Shown in pieces: positions 46,005 through 56,396 of a DNA stretch of 64,000 bases. Below the pieces are notes generated by a model. That model did no database searches. It was not told the origin of the DNA and saw only the letters and a list, made by a program, of their open reading frames with translations. Both the position numbers and the translations under genes were made by a program. Source of the DNA: Nitrosomonas sp. HPC101 (GTDB lineage: Bacteria; Pseudomonadota; Gammaproteobacteria; Burkholderiales; Nitrosomonadaceae); assembly GCF_009833125.1 (NCBI RefSeq), contig NZ_QRCC01000014.1, positions 62,001 to 126,000 of the forward strand, written 5' to 3'. Within the stretch, counting starts at the first letter, position 1. Every line of letters begins with the position of its first letter.

Positions 46005-46042
46005 GTATTGCTCGCCTTGCCCACGGGCAAGGCGAGCAATAC
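46005..46042. terminator. Large hairpin between acnA and the glycerate kinase gene
   Basis: Two 18-bp arms (GTATTGCTCGCCTTGCCC and its exact complement) separated by two bases lie between convergent genes, starting nine bases after the acnA stop. No strong T run is present on either side. It probably works as a bidirectional terminator or mRNA end stabiliser. Confidence 0.6.
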
Positions 46043-46071
46043 AGCAATTCAGAAATGCATGTAACGCCTCA

Positions 46072-47343
46072 TTACAAAACAAGAATGCTCCGATAATCGT
46101 TTACATTAGTACAGGTCGGTCCGGTGACAATCAGATCATCCAGCATGTCAAAAAAAGTCCAGGCGTTATTGTCATTCAGCAATGCCACCGGATCTACACC
46201 GGCCTGTTCTGCCCGGCTGAGGGTATCAGGCGTGATCACTGCTCCGGCGCTGGCTTCGCTGCCGTCGATGCCGTCCGTATCACAGGCCAGCGCGTAAACA
46301 TCTTCCAACCCATCGAGCGCGATGGCAAGCGATAACAGAAATTCGGCATTACGCCCACCCTTGCCAGAACCCGTTACCGTCACCGTTGTTTCTCCGCCGG
46401 AAATCAGGGCTACGGGCGGTTTAAACGGGTTGCTGTAATGGCGTACCTCCCGCGCGATGGCCGCATGTACTTTGGCAACTTCCCTGGCCTCGCCGGTTAC
46501 GGTATCACCGAGAATAAGCGGTGTAATGCCCCGCGCACGAAAAAATTGTGCCGCTGCCGCGAGGGATTGACGTGACGTTGCAATGATCCGGTTTTTCGTA
46601 TTCCTGAACACCGGGTTGCCCGGTTTGGGCGTTTCGTTACTGCCTGTGCTGACGTTTTTCTGCAAAATTGCCATGATGTGCGGAGAAACGGTAATCGCAT
46701 AACGTTCCACCAGCGTCAGCACATCCTGCCAGCTGGAAGGATCTGGCGCACAGGGCCCGGAAGCAATGGAAGAGGGGTCGTTATCCGTCACATCCGAGAT
46801 AATCAGGCTGTGAATCGGCGCCTGGCTGGCCGCTGCCAGTCGCCCGCCCAGCACCATGGATAAATGCTTGCGCACGATATTGATTTCCTGGATCGGCGCA
46901 CCGCAACGCAGCAGCTGACGGGTGATGCATTGCAGCTCATCCAGCGTTATCCCGGGAATAGGCACCGACAGCAAGCTGGATCCACCCCCGCTGAACAACC
47001 CCAGCAGCAAATCATCCGGCTTGAGCATGCGTGCTGATTCCAGCATGGCGCGAGCAGCCATTTCACCTTGCGTATCAGGCACTGGATGGCTGGCTTCAAT
47101 CACCATGATGCTGTTCGTCGCCCGCCCGTGACCATACGGTATCACGACAATCCCTTCCAGAGGATGAGCAGCCGGCCAGTGGGCCTCCACCGCACATGCC
47201 ATGGCAGCTGCCGCTTTGCCTGCACCGACCACCAGCGTGTTCCCCTGCGGCGGCTCGGGCAGATGACAAGGTACAATTTTCAGCGGATCGGCCGCATCAA
47301 CCGCGGCACAAAAGCTGTCAAGCAGACAGTCGCGTGGATTCAT
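46072..47343 (-). CDS. Glycerate 2-kinase, class II (MOFRL/DUF4147 family)
   Basis: The 423-residue kinase of the GckA/TtuD type phosphorylates glycerate to 2-phosphoglycerate. Seen are LVVGAGKAAAAMACAVE near residue 38, EASHPVPDTQGEMAARAML, LLGLFSGGGSSLLSVP, IVRKHLSMVLGGRLA, the SDVTDNDPSSIASGP segment and the C-terminal MOFRL part VALISGGETTVTVTGSGKGGRNAEFLLSLA followed by CDTDGIDGSEASAGA. It is often mis-annotated as hydroxypyruvate reductase. It lies eight bases after uvrA on the same strand and may share its transcript. With gph it fits salvage of glycolate-derived carbon. Confidence 0.93.
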   Translation of the reverse strand: MNPRDCLLDSFCAAVDAADPLKIVPCHLPEPPQGNTLVVGAGKAAAAMACAVEAHWPAAHPLEGIVVIPYGHGRATNSIMVIEASHPVPDTQGEMAARAMLESARMLKPDDLLLGLFSGGGSSLLSVPIPGITLDELQCITRQLLRCGAPIQEINIVRKHLSMVLGGRLAAASQAPIHSLIISDVTDNDPSSIASGPCAPDPSSWQDVLTLVERYAITVSPHIMAILQKNVSTGSNETPKPGNPVFRNTKNRIIATSRQSLAAAAQFFRARGITPLILGDTVTGEAREVAKVHAAIAREVRHYSNPFKPPVALISGGETTVTVTGSGKGGRNAEFLLSLAIALDGLEDVYALACDTDGIDGSEASAGAVITPDTLSRAEQAGVDPVALLNDNNAWTFFDMLDDLIVTGPTCTNVNDYRSILVL

Positions 47344-47351
47344 AAGAAAGA

Positions 47352-50174
47352 TTATCGGGTGGAAAGTAAAGACTGGAGAAATTGTCCGGTAAAGCTGCCG
47401 GGAATCGCTGCCACCGCTTCCGGCGTGCCCTCGGCGATGATTCTGCCGCCCCCGGCACCCCCTTCCGGGCCAAGATCAATGATCCAGTCGGCCGTTTTAA
47501 TCACATCCAGATTATGCTCGATAATCACTACGGTATTCCCGTTATCACGCAAGCGATGCAGCACTTTGAGCAACAGGTCAATATCCTGGAAATGCAGGCC
47601 GGTAGTCGGCTCATCCAGAATATAGAGCGTGCGGCCGGTATCACGTTTGGATAATTCCAGAGACAGTTTAACGCGCTGCGCCTCGCCGCCGGACAGGGTT
47701 GTCGCTGACTGACCAAGCGTGATGTAACCCAGCCCCACATCCAGCAAGGTTTGCAGCTTGCGGGCAATCACCGGCACTGCTTCAAAAAACGCATGTGCAC
47801 TTTCAACCGTCATTTGCAGGATCTCGTGAATGTTTTTGCCCTTGTACTGAACTTCCAGTGTCTCCCGGTTGTAACGCTGTCCACGACAAACATCGCAGGC
47901 AACATAGATATCGGGCAAAAAATGCATTTCCACCTTGATGACACCATCCCCCTGACAAGCTTCACACCGCCCGCCCTTGACGTTGAACGAGAATCTGCCC
48001 GGCAAATAGCCACGCTCCCTGGCCTGTGGCACACCAGCGAACAATTCCCGCACCGGAGTGAACAGACCGGTGTACGTGGCAGGGTTGGAGCGGGGCGTAC
48101 GTCCAATTGGGCTTTGGTTGATATCAATCACCTTGTCGAAAAACCCCAGCCCCTCTATTTCCTGATAAGCGGCCGGATCAGCCAGGCTGCCATAGAGATG
48201 GCGTGCCACAGCACGGTATAGCGTATCGTTGATCAGCGTGGATTTTCCCGAGCCGGAAACCCCGGTTACGCACACCAGCAACCCGACCGGCAAATTAAGC
48301 TGTATCTGCTTGAGATTGTTCCCGGTCGCTCCGCGTATGGTCAGCATCCGCTCCGGATCAGGAGGAGTGCGTGTCACCGGGATCGCGATGGAGCGCTGGC
48401 CGGAAAGATACTGCCCGGTCAGCGAGGCAGGATTTGCCTGAATAGCTGCGGGTGATCCTTCTGCAACCACGCGCCCGCCATGTTCACCGGCACCCGGGCC
48501 CATGTCGACCACATGATCCGCCAGCAGAATGGCATCCTGATCATGCTCCACCACGATCACGCTGTTGCCGAGATCGCGTAGATGCTTGAGGGTTTCCAGC
48601 AAACGTTCGTTATCGCGCTGATGCAGCCCTATGGAAGGTTCATCCAGCACATACATGACACCCGTCAATCCGGAACCGATCTGGCTGGCCAGGCGGATAC
48701 GCTGTGCCTCCCCGCCGGAAAGTGTATCTGCGGATCGATTGAGCGAAAGATAATCAAGTCCGACATTGTTAAGAAACTGCAAACGACTGGATATTTCCCT
48801 GACAATACGCTCTGCAATGGCTTGTTTATAGCCTTCCAGCTTCATTTCATCAAAAAACTGCCGGGCCTGCCGCAGTGGCCAGGCGCTGATTGCAAAAATC
48901 GTCTCGCCACCGACCGTAACATGCCGCGCTTCACGACGCAGCCGTGTGCCTTCGCATTCCGGACAGACGCGCGCATTAATAAACTTGGCCAGCTCCTCAC
49001 GTACGGTTTGCGATTCTGTTTCCCGATAACGGCGTTCCAGACTGGGAATAATGCCCTCAAACGCATGTGTCTGCTGATGTGCTTTGCCTTGTTCATTGAG
49101 ATAGGTGAATGTAATTTTTTCCTTGCCGGAGCCATACAGCACCGCCTGCTGCGCGGCTTCACCCAATTGTTCGAACGGCACCTCAAGATTGAAGTGGTAA
49201 TGGGTTGCCACTGCCTGCAACATCTGGAAATAGAACTGATTGCGCCGATCCCAGCTCTTGATGGCGCCCGCAGCCAGCGACAGATATGGAAAAGCCACCA
49301 CCCGTGCCGGATCGAAAAACGTGATCTGCCCCAGTCCGTCACAGCGGTGACATGCGCCCGCAGGGTTGTTAAAGGAAAACAGGCGGGGTTCGAGTTCGGA
49401 CAAAGCATAACTGCATAGCGGACAGCTGAATCTGGCTGAAAACAGGTATTCCTTGCCGGTATCCATTTCCACAGCCACTGCCTTGCCTTCGGCATAGTGC
49501 AGTGCGGTTTCAAAAGATTCTGCCAGGCGCTGCTTGACCTCCGGAGTGATTTTGAGCCGATCGATCACCACTTCGATCGTATGCTTGCGGTTCTTCTGCA
49601 GCTTCGGCAGAGCGTCAATATCATGCACTTCCCCATCCAGCCGGATGCGCACGAATCCCTGGGATCGCAATTGATCAAACAGCTCCAGCTGCTCACCCTT
49701 GCGTGCGGTAACTACTGGCGCAAGGATCATCAGCCGGGTCTCTGCCGGCAATGCCAGTACCTGATCCACCATTTGTGAAACACTTTGTGCCGCCAGCGCA
49801 ATACCATGCTCCGGACAATGCGGCTCCCCCGTCCGGGCAAACAGCAGGCGCAGATAATCATGTATTTCAGTAACGGTTCCAACAGTGGAACGCGGGTTAT
49901 GCGAAGTGGCCTTCTGCTCAATCGAAATGGCCGGTGACAGCCCTTCAATCAGATCCACATCCGGCTTTTCCATCAACTGCAGAAACTGCCGCGCATACGC
50001 GGAAAGGGATTCGACATAGCGCCGCTGGCCTTCTGCATACAGCGTATCGAAAGCCAGAGAAGATTTGCCGGAGCCAGATAATCCCGTGATGACAATCAGC
50101 TGGTTACGCGGCAGATCAAGATCTACGTTTTTGAGGTTATGTGTCCGTGCGCCACGGATCCTGATGAATTCCAT
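47352..50174 (-). CDS. uvrA: Excinuclease ABC subunit A
   Basis: UvrA is the damage-sensing ATPase of nucleotide excision repair. The 940-residue product has two ABC modules. Walker A of the first is GLSGSGKSS at 31-39; the second has GVSGSGKST after about residue 635. Signatures [16 protein letters not shown] and [16 protein letters not shown] are both complete. Zinc fingers are CPLCSYAL with CHRCDG, and CEACQGDG with CDVCRG. The divergent MFS gene starts 75 bp upstream. Confidence 0.97.
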   Translation of the reverse strand: MEFIRIRGARTHNLKNVDLDLPRNQLIVITGLSGSGKSSLAFDTLYAEGQRRYVESLSAYARQFLQLMEKPDVDLIEGLSPAISIEQKATSHNPRSTVGTVTEIHDYLRLLFARTGEPHCPEHGIALAAQSVSQMVDQVLALPAETRLMILAPVVTARKGEQLELFDQLRSQGFVRIRLDGEVHDIDALPKLQKNRKHTIEVVIDRLKITPEVKQRLAESFETALHYAEGKAVAVEMDTGKEYLFSARFSCPLCSYALSELEPRLFSFNNPAGACHRCDGLGQITFFDPARVVAFPYLSLAAGAIKSWDRRNQFYFQMLQAVATHYHFNLEVPFEQLGEAAQQAVLYGSGKEKITFTYLNEQGKAHQQTHAFEGIIPSLERRYRETESQTVREELAKFINARVCPECEGTRLRREARHVTVGGETIFAISAWPLRQARQFFDEMKLEGYKQAIAERIVREISSRLQFLNNVGLDYLSLNRSADTLSGGEAQRIRLASQIGSGLTGVMYVLDEPSIGLHQRDNERLLETLKHLRDLGNSVIVVEHDQDAILLADHVVDMGPGAGEHGGRVVAEGSPAAIQANPASLTGQYLSGQRSIAIPVTRTPPDPERMLTIRGATGNNLKQIQLNLPVGLLVCVTGVSGSGKSTLINDTLYRAVARHLYGSLADPAAYQEIEGLGFFDKVIDINQSPIGRTPRSNPATYTGLFTPVRELFAGVPQARERGYLPGRFSFNVKGGRCEACQGDGVIKVEMHFLPDIYVACDVCRGQRYNRETLEVQYKGKNIHEILQMTVESAHAFFEAVPVIARKLQTLLDVGLGYITLGQSATTLSGGEAQRVKLSLELSKRDTGRTLYILDEPTTGLHFQDIDLLLKVLHRLRDNGNTVVIIEHNLDVIKTADWIIDLGPEGGAGGGRIIAEGTPEAVAAIPGSFTGQFLQSLLSTR

Positions 50175-50248
50175 CTGCTACCTAAGAAAGAGTCAACCTG
50201 CTAATATACCCAACTTCCCGCTTTCATCACAATTCAAGATTACGTTTC

Positions 50249-51655
50249 ATGTCCGCAACATCCGCACCCAGAACAGTCACCAAACTTCCTGAAAAAATGT
50301 CCCGAGTGGAGTTGCGCGCCTCTATCAGCCTGGCGAGCGTTTACGCACTTCGCATGTTCGGTCTGTTTATTATTCTGCCGGTCTTTACTTTTTTCGCCCA
50401 GGAACTGCCGGGTGGGGACAGTTACACGCTGATCGGTATTGCGCTGGGCGCTTATGGATTGACACAGGCGATCCTGCAGATCCCGTTCGGCTGGCTGTCT
50501 GACCGTATCGGGCGCAAGCCGGTTATTTATTTCGGCCTGATCCTGTTTGCCGCAGGCAGTTTTGTCGCAGCATCCGCAACCGATATTTACTGGGTGATTT
50601 TCGGACGTATTATCCAGGGAGCCGGTGCCATTTCAGCCGCGGTCATGGCGCTGGCAGCCGATCTGACACGGGAAGAACATCGCACCAAGGCAATGGCGAT
50701 GATCGGGATCAGCATCGGCGGCGTGTTCGCATTGTCACTGATATCCGCTCCCGTACTGAATCAATGGGTCGGCGTCCCGGGTATTTTCGCCATTACCGGC
50801 TGTCTGGCCATACTGGCAATGGGAGTCATGTACAAGGTGGTGCCCAATCCGGTCATCAGCCGTTTTCATTCGGATACCGAAGTAACCGCCAACCGCTTTA
50901 GTAACGTACTGCGCGACCCGCAACTGCTGCGATTGAATTACGGTATTTTCGCATTGCACGCGGTGCTGATGGCGCTCTGGCTGGTGGTGCCGATATCCTT
51001 GCGGGAAACCGGCCTGGTCGCTGCCCAGCACTGGCAGGTTTATCTGCCGGTCATGGTAGGTTCGGTCATACTGATGGTGCCCGCCATTATCCATGCCGAG
51101 AAAAAAGCCCGGATGAAACCGGTTTTTATCGCTGCAGTGGCATTATTACTACTGGCACAGGTTTTACTGGTAATCTTCAATGCTTCCTTCTGGGGCCTGG
51201 TTTTCGCATTACTGGTCTTTTTCACTGCATTCAATCTGCTGGAAGCCACCTTGCCATCGCTCATCTCGAAAATTGCACCGGTGGGCGCCAAGGGAACAGC
51301 CATCGGCGTTTACAGCAGCACCCAGTTTCTGGGTGCATTCGTCGGATCTGCTCTGGGCGGGTATCTGCTCCAGCATTTCGGCTTTTACGCCATGGCGATC
51401 ATGTGCAGCGGATTGCTGATTATCTGGCTGGTATTGGCCATCACCATGCGGGCACCGGCGGCCGTTCGCTCCAAAATGTACCAGGTTGGAAAAATAAATG
51501 CCGATCAAGCTAATGATTTATCACGCGAACTGGCCGCGCTGCCGGGCGTATATGAAGCGTTGGTACTGGCTAACGAACAGGTGGCTTACCTGAAGGTTGA
51601 TCTGAAGGGTTTTGATGAAGAAAAAGTGATTCAGTTACTGGAAGGAAATATATAA
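50249..51655 (+). CDS. Major facilitator exporter, YajR-like with C-terminal cytoplasmic domain
   Basis: This 468-residue, 12-helix drug:proton antiporter-type protein has the family motif A loop GWLSDRIGRKPVIYFG and motif C-like ALSLISAPVLNQWVGVPG, plus GRIIQGAGAISAAVMALAADLTREEHRTKAMA. After helix 12 a 65-residue soluble part (DQANDLSRELAALPGVYEALVLANEQVAYLKVD) matches the ferredoxin-like YAM domain of Escherichia coli YajR in position and pattern. ATG at 50249 is used; Met17 is an alternative. The stop touches the ssb start (TAAATG), so the two are likely cotranscribed. Confidence 0.9.
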   Translation: MSATSAPRTVTKLPEKMSRVELRASISLASVYALRMFGLFIILPVFTFFAQELPGGDSYTLIGIALGAYGLTQAILQIPFGWLSDRIGRKPVIYFGLILFAAGSFVAASATDIYWVIFGRIIQGAGAISAAVMALAADLTREEHRTKAMAMIGISIGGVFALSLISAPVLNQWVGVPGIFAITGCLAILAMGVMYKVVPNPVISRFHSDTEVTANRFSNVLRDPQLLRLNYGIFALHAVLMALWLVVPISLRETGLVAAQHWQVYLPVMVGSVILMVPAIIHAEKKARMKPVFIAAVALLLLAQVLLVIFNASFWGLVFALLVFFTAFNLLEATLPSLISKIAPVGAKGTAIGVYSSTQFLGAFVGSALGGYLLQHFGFYAMAIMCSGLLIIWLVLAITMRAPAAVRSKMYQVGKINADQANDLSRELAALPGVYEALVLANEQVAYLKVDLKGFDEEKVIQLLEGNI

Positions 51656-52123
51656 ATGGCTTCGTTGAACAAAGTAATGCTGATTGGCAATCTTGGCCGC
51701 GATCCGGAAATTCGTTACATGCCCAGTGGTGATGCCATGGCAAATCTGAATATCGCCACCACTGATACCTGGAAAGACAAGGGGGGCGAGAAACAGGAAC
51801 GCACCGAATGGCACCGGGTGGTTATGTTCGGCAAACTGGCCGAGATTACCGGAGAATATCTGAAAAAAGGTTCGCAGATTTATATCGAAGGTCGTCTGCA
51901 AACACGTAAATGGACGGATAAATCCAATGTGGAGCGCTATACCACTGAAATCGTCGCCGACCGCATGCAAATGCTGGGGGGACGCTCAGGTGGTAGTGGC
52001 GGCGGTAACTATGGTCCTTCCGCCGACCAGGGAAGCGAATACGCCAGTAACGCACCTGCCGCGGCTGGCACCACGGGCAGCGGCACCGGTTTTGACGGTA
52101 TGGAAGACGATATTCCATTCTAG
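51656..52123 (+). CDS. ssb: Single-stranded DNA-binding protein
   Basis: The 155-residue SSB has the OB fold at residues 1-110 ([69 protein letters not shown]), then a glycine-serine-rich linker and the acidic C-terminal tip DDIPF that recruits partner proteins. GGAAGG stands 9-14 bases before the ATG. A terminator follows the stop. Confidence 0.96.
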   Translation: MASLNKVMLIGNLGRDPEIRYMPSGDAMANLNIATTDTWKDKGGEKQERTEWHRVVMFGKLAEITGEYLKKGSQIYIEGRLQTRKWTDKSNVERYTTEIVADRMQMLGGRSGGSGGGNYGPSADQGSEYASNAPAAAGTTGSGTGFDGMEDDIPF

Positions 52124-52134
52124 AATATACCTTT

Positions 52135-52171
52135 AAATCCCCAATAAACGTTGTTTTTACTGGGGATTTTT
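52135..52171 (+). terminator. Rho-independent terminator after ssb
   Basis: AAATCCCCA and TGGGGATTT-type arms around a 17-base loop end in a T run (TTTTT at 52167-52171), 12 bp after the ssb stop. Confidence 0.8.
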
Positions 52172-52329
52172 GCTGTTTACTATTTGGGATATGCACCTGT
52201 AATTTCTACGATCGTATCCCTGTATAAATCGTAAACAATGTCTTCAGGCTACCGCGTCAAAACTGTTGTTCTTTCCTTGGGTGAACGGCTCCCTGTATTC
52301 ATTGATGGCGATACGAGAGTTCCTGACTC

Positions 52330-52565
52330 TGAAATCACGCTCTTCGTCCTGACACAGCTCAGAACCAGAAACCGCTCTACTCGCCGCACCTGAATCCGGA
52401 CGAAACGGTCCGGGTGCTGTAAAGCACGAGGTTTCGCACCAACCGGGAGAGCAAGAACGAGATGAAACGCTGCACCCCCGGTGTGCTGCGCAGCATCCAG
52501 AAACGCCCCGAGCTTGTGAAATCATTCTCCCGACAGCCAGAGTGCTTCTATATCCTGGGGATGAC
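52330..52565 (+). mobile_element. Remnant of an IS630-family transposase gene
   Basis: One plus-strand frame, broken by a stop, reads YSPHLNPDETVRVL and then NEMKRCTPGVLRSIQKRPELVKSFSRQPECF. This matches the end of IS630-type transposases, where SPxLNPDE carries the catalytic glutamate and the LRSLQKxPxxVxSFF tail closes the protein. The rest of the gene is absent. It lies just before the second hsd locus and marks its left border. The flanking 52172-52329 and 52566-52641 stretches hold nothing recognisable. Confidence 0.7.
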
Positions 52566-52641
52566 TTTACTGATTGAAAAGTTAGTAACTGATCTGTTCC
52601 GCGTTACCGACCCCTATTTACCATTTAAAAAATAATTCACC

Positions 52642-54185
52642 ATGACCAGCACCCAGCAACGTGCCGAACTGCAACGCCGAATCTGGCAAATCGCCAACGA
52701 TGTTCGTGGTGCCGTCGATGGCTGGGATTTCAAGCAATACGTGCTCGGCACCCTGTTCTATCGCTTTATCAGCGAAAATTTTGCGGTATACATTGAAGGC
52801 GGTGACGACAGCATCCACTATGCAAAGCTGCCCGATGACGTCATCACCCCGGAAATCAAGGACGACGCCATCAAGTCCAAGGGCTATTTCATCTACCCCA
52901 GCCAGCTGTTCGCCAATATTGCCAAAGGCGCGAATAACAACGACAGCCTGAATACCGACCTGGCTACCATCTTTGCCGCTATTGAGGCATCTGCTAACGG
53001 TTACCTCTCCGAGCAGGACATCAAAGGCCTGTTTGCTGACTTCGACACCACCAGCAACCGCTTGGGCAATACCGTCAAAGACAAGAATGCGCGTCTGGCC
53101 GCCGTGCTCAAGGGGGTGGCCGAACTTGACTTTGGCGGCTTCGACACCAGTCGCATTGATCTGTTCGGCGATGCCTACGAATTCCTGATCTCCAACTACG
53201 CGGCTAACGCCGGCAAGTCCGGCGGCGAGTTCTTCACCCCGCAGCATGTCTCCAAGCTGATCGCCCAGCTCGCCATGCACCAGCAAACCAGCGTCAACAA
53301 GATCTACGACCCGGCCTGCGGTTCAGGTTCGCTGCTGTTGCAAGCCAAAAGCAGTTCGACGCGCACATCATCGAAGAGGGCTTCTTCGGGCAGGAAATCA
53401 ACCACACCACCTACAACCTGGCGCGGATGAACATGTTCCTGCACAACATCAACTACGACAAGTTCAACATCCAGCTTGGCAACACTCTGATCAATCCGCA
53501 CTTTGGCGATGAAAAACCGTTTGATGCCATCGTCTCTAACCCACCCTATTCAGTGAAGTGGATCGGCAGCGACGACCCCACCTTGATCAACGACGACCGC
53601 TTTGCCCCGGCCGGCGTGCTCGCCCCCAAATCCAAGGCCGACTTTGCCTTTGTGCTGCACGCGCTCAGCTACCTCTCCAGCAAGGGCCGCGCCGCTATCG
53701 TCTGCTTCCCCGGCATCTTCTACCGGGGTGGCGCCGAGCAGAAAATCCGCCAATATCTGGTGGACAACAGCTACGTCGAAACCGTGATTGCGCTTGCGCC
53801 CAACCTGTTCTACGGCACCACCATTGCCGTGAACATTCTGGTGCTGTCCAAACACAAAACCGACACCACCACCCAGTTCATCGACGCCAGTGCGCTGTTC
53901 AAGAAGGAAACCAATAACAACGTGCTGCTGGATTCCCACATCGAGCAAATCATGGCGGTGTTCGACAGCAAGGCCAATGTCGAGTACTTTGCCCAGTCCG
54001 TGCCCCTGGAGCAGGTAGCCGCCAACGACTACAACCTGTCGGTCAGCAGCTATGTGGAAGCCGAAGATACCCGTGAAGTGGTCGATATTGTCCAGCTCAA
54101 TGCCGAGCTGAAAACCACCGTCGCCAGGATCGACCAGCTACGCAAAGAGATTGATGCCATCATCACCGAGATTGGAGAGGCTTGA
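52642..54185 (+). pseudogene. hsdM: Type I restriction methyltransferase subunit (HsdM), broken by a one-base frameshift
   Basis: The first 235 residues form a normal type IC HsdM start ([57 protein letters not shown], motif [14 protein letters not shown]). At 53347-53350 a run of four A replaces the five needed to read [20 protein letters not shown]. The frame shifts and stops at 53430. The rest continues in the other frame ([26 protein letters not shown], catalytic NPPY at about 53537, and a helical end). A restart at 53427 would lack the SAM-binding motif. Unless the frameshift is a sequencing error, the methylase is inactive. Confidence 0.9.
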
Positions 54186-54188
54186 TCC

Positions 54189-55226
54189 ATGGGCAACAAA
54201 CTCAGCAGTCAGCAAGGTTTTTTTGAAGACATTGCCAAAATACTGCACTCAGGGCGCAGCCAGGCTTACCAGGCCGTTAATTCGGCAATGATCAACACCT
54301 ATTGGCAGTTAGGCCAGCGGATTGTAGAGGAGGAGCAGCGGGGCGAGGTTCGCGCCGAATACGGCAAAGCATTGATCAGTAATTTGTCACGCTATCTGGG
54401 GGATAATTTTGGCAAGGGGTTTTCCGCTGCAAACCTATGGAATTTCCGGCAGTTTTATGTGACCTTCCCCAGCCTTGAGGAATTCTCTACGCACTGTGTA
54501 GGGAATCTTTCCTGGTCACATGTACGCCTGATCATGCGGCTGGAAAGCGCTGCCGAGCGCAATTACTACCTGCAAGAAGCCAGCAGCCAGAACTGGAGCA
54601 CACGCCTTTTGGAGCGCCATATCAAAAGTGGCTACTACCGCCGTGTTCTGGCGCACCAGGGCCCACTGAATGGTGTGTTGCCCGGCAGCAGCGTAGCCCC
54701 CTTCATCAAAGACCCCTATGTGCTGGAGTTTCTGGGTTTGCCCGAGGATTTAACCGGCAAAGAAAGCCAGCTGGAACAAAGCCTGATCAACCATCTGCAA
54801 ACATTCCTGCTGGAGCTGGGCAAGGGGTTTTCCTTCGTGGCCCGACAAATGCGCATCAGCACCGAAACCTCACATTTTTATGTGGACCTGGTGTTCTACA
54901 ACTACCTGCTCAAATGTTTTGTGGTGGTTGACCTTAAAGCCGAAAAACTGACCCATCAGGATATCGGCCAAATGGACATGTATGTGCGCATGTTTGACGA
55001 CCTCAAGCGTGGCGAGGACGACAACCCCACCCTGGGCATCATTCTGTGTGCTGATAAAGACGAAACCCTGGTGCATTACTCGGTAGTGAGCGAAAGCCAG
55101 CAATTGTTCGCTTCGAAATACCAGACCTTGCTGCCTACCGAAGAAGAGCTGGCCGCCATGCTGGAACAGGAGACCGCAAAACGGCTTGATGATAGGCAGG
55201 CTGATCCGGCAGGAGATAAGGCATGA
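54189..55226 (+). CDS. DUF1016 PDDEXK nuclease-domain protein (YhcG-like)
   Basis: The 345-residue protein has the N-terminal DUF1016 helical domain (AYQAVNSAMINTYWQLGQRIVEEEQ, YGKALISNLSRYL, GFSAANLWNFRQFY, LSWSHVRLIMRLES) and a C-terminal PDDEXK nuclease core: D233 in FYVDLVFYNYLLKCFVVVDLKAEKL, with D248-x-K250 and QMDMYVRMF following. Such proteins are frequent guests in type I restriction loci. It begins three bases after hsdM and overlaps hsdS by four bases, so it belongs to the operon. The role is unknown. Confidence 0.9.
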   Translation: MGNKLSSQQGFFEDIAKILHSGRSQAYQAVNSAMINTYWQLGQRIVEEEQRGEVRAEYGKALISNLSRYLGDNFGKGFSAANLWNFRQFYVTFPSLEEFSTHCVGNLSWSHVRLIMRLESAAERNYYLQEASSQNWSTRLLERHIKSGYYRRVLAHQGPLNGVLPGSSVAPFIKDPYVLEFLGLPEDLTGKESQLEQSLINHLQTFLLELGKGFSFVARQMRISTETSHFYVDLVFYNYLLKCFVVVDLKAEKLTHQDIGQMDMYVRMFDDLKRGEDDNPTLGIILCADKDETLVHYSVVSESQQLFASKYQTLLPTEEELAAMLEQETAKRLDDRQADPAGDKA

Positions 55227-56395
55227 ACGGCACGAGTTTTTTGGAAAAGCTGCTGGATGGCGTTGGGGTCGAGTGGAAGGCACTCGACACGGTGATTAAA
55301 ACTGTAACGGCACCCTCAAAGCTCAAAAGCCAAGCCTATCGCGCAACAGGGAAACTTCCAATTGTTGATCAGGGCATCGAATTCATCGCCGGCTACACTG
55401 ACGAGAATATAACTCCCGTTGAAGCTGGAGAATACGTGATTTTTGGCGATCATTCGGAGCATATAAAATACGTAGACTTTCCCTTTATTCAAGGCGCTGA
55501 TGGGCTAAAAATTCTTAAACCTATCTCGGCTAACGCAAAGTATATCTACTATGCTTTCCTGAACTTTTATACGAAGGAGATGAGTTACAAAAGACATTGG
55601 TCAGCTGCGAAGCAGACATTAATCCCCATCCCCTGCCCAGACAACCCGAAAAAATCCCTTGAAATCCAGGCCGAAATCGTCCGCATTCTGGACGCCTTCA
55701 CCGAGCTGACCGCCCGCAAAAAACAATACAACTACTATCGCGACCAGTTGTTGAGTTTTGAAGAGGGGGAGGTGGAGTGGAAGACGTTGGGGGACGTAAC
55801 AAAGAAATGGTACTCGGGTGGAACGCCAACAGCTGGCGAACCAGAATATTATGAGGGCGGCGATATTCCTTGGCTAAGAACCCAAGAAGTGAAGTTTTCC
55901 GATATCGAGTCCACAGAAGTAAAAATAACTCAGGCTGCCGTAAAGAATTCGGCGGCAAAGTGGATTCCAGCGAATTGCGTAATTATTGCGATATCGGGGG
56001 CGACAGCAGGCAGGTCTGCAATCAACAAGATACCGCTAACAACGAATCAGCACTGTGGTTGTTTGGAGATTGACAGCGCCAAGGCGTTATATCGCTATGT
56101 TTTTCATTGGGTGAGTTTTAATTATGAAAACATTAAGGCACTAGGACAGGGGGCCAGAGGCGACCTAAATTCAAGCATCATCAAGGGCTTTAAACTTCCC
56201 ATTCCGTACGCTGACGATCCTGAAAAATCACTTGAAGAACAAGCACGCATCGTCGCCATCCTCGACAAATTCGATACCTTAGCCAACTCCATCAGCGAAG
56301 GCTTGCCCCGAGAAATCGAGCTGCGCCAGAAGCAATACGCCTATTTCCGAGATTTGCTGTTGAGCTTCCCCAAGACGGAAGAAGTAGAGGCCTGA
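55223..56395 (+). CDS. hsdS: Type I restriction specificity subunit (HsdS)
   Basis: This 390-residue HsdS has two recognition domains: the first begins LLDGVGVEWKALDTVI, the second EGEVEWKTLGDVTKKWYSGGTPTAGEPEYY. Each is followed by a conserved helical repeat (KSLEIQAEIVRILDAFTELTARKKQYNYYRDQLLSF and KSLEEQARIVAILDKFDTLANSISEGLPREIELRQKQY), as in type IC enzymes. GTP and GDIPWLRTQE are common recognition-domain motifs. The gene overlaps the DUF1016 gene by four bases and is followed one base later by the anticodon-nuclease gene. Confidence 0.94.
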   Translation: MNGTSFLEKLLDGVGVEWKALDTVIKTVTAPSKLKSQAYRATGKLPIVDQGIEFIAGYTDENITPVEAGEYVIFGDHSEHIKYVDFPFIQGADGLKILKPISANAKYIYYAFLNFYTKEMSYKRHWSAAKQTLIPIPCPDNPKKSLEIQAEIVRILDAFTELTARKKQYNYYRDQLLSFEEGEVEWKTLGDVTKKWYSGGTPTAGEPEYYEGGDIPWLRTQEVKFSDIESTEVKITQAAVKNSAAKWIPANCVIIAISGATAGRSAINKIPLTTNQHCGCLEIDSAKALYRYVFHWVSFNYENIKALGQGARGDLNSSIIKGFKLPIPYADDPEKSLEEQARIVAILDKFDTLANSISEGLPREIELRQKQYAYFRDLLLSFPKTEEVEA

Positions 56396-56396
56396 T

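Noticed and set aside
53341..53360. Programmed ribosomal frameshifting in hsdM
   Set aside because: The local sequence CCAAAAGC lacks a proper slippery heptamer, and no HsdM is known to use one. A simple indel is more likely.
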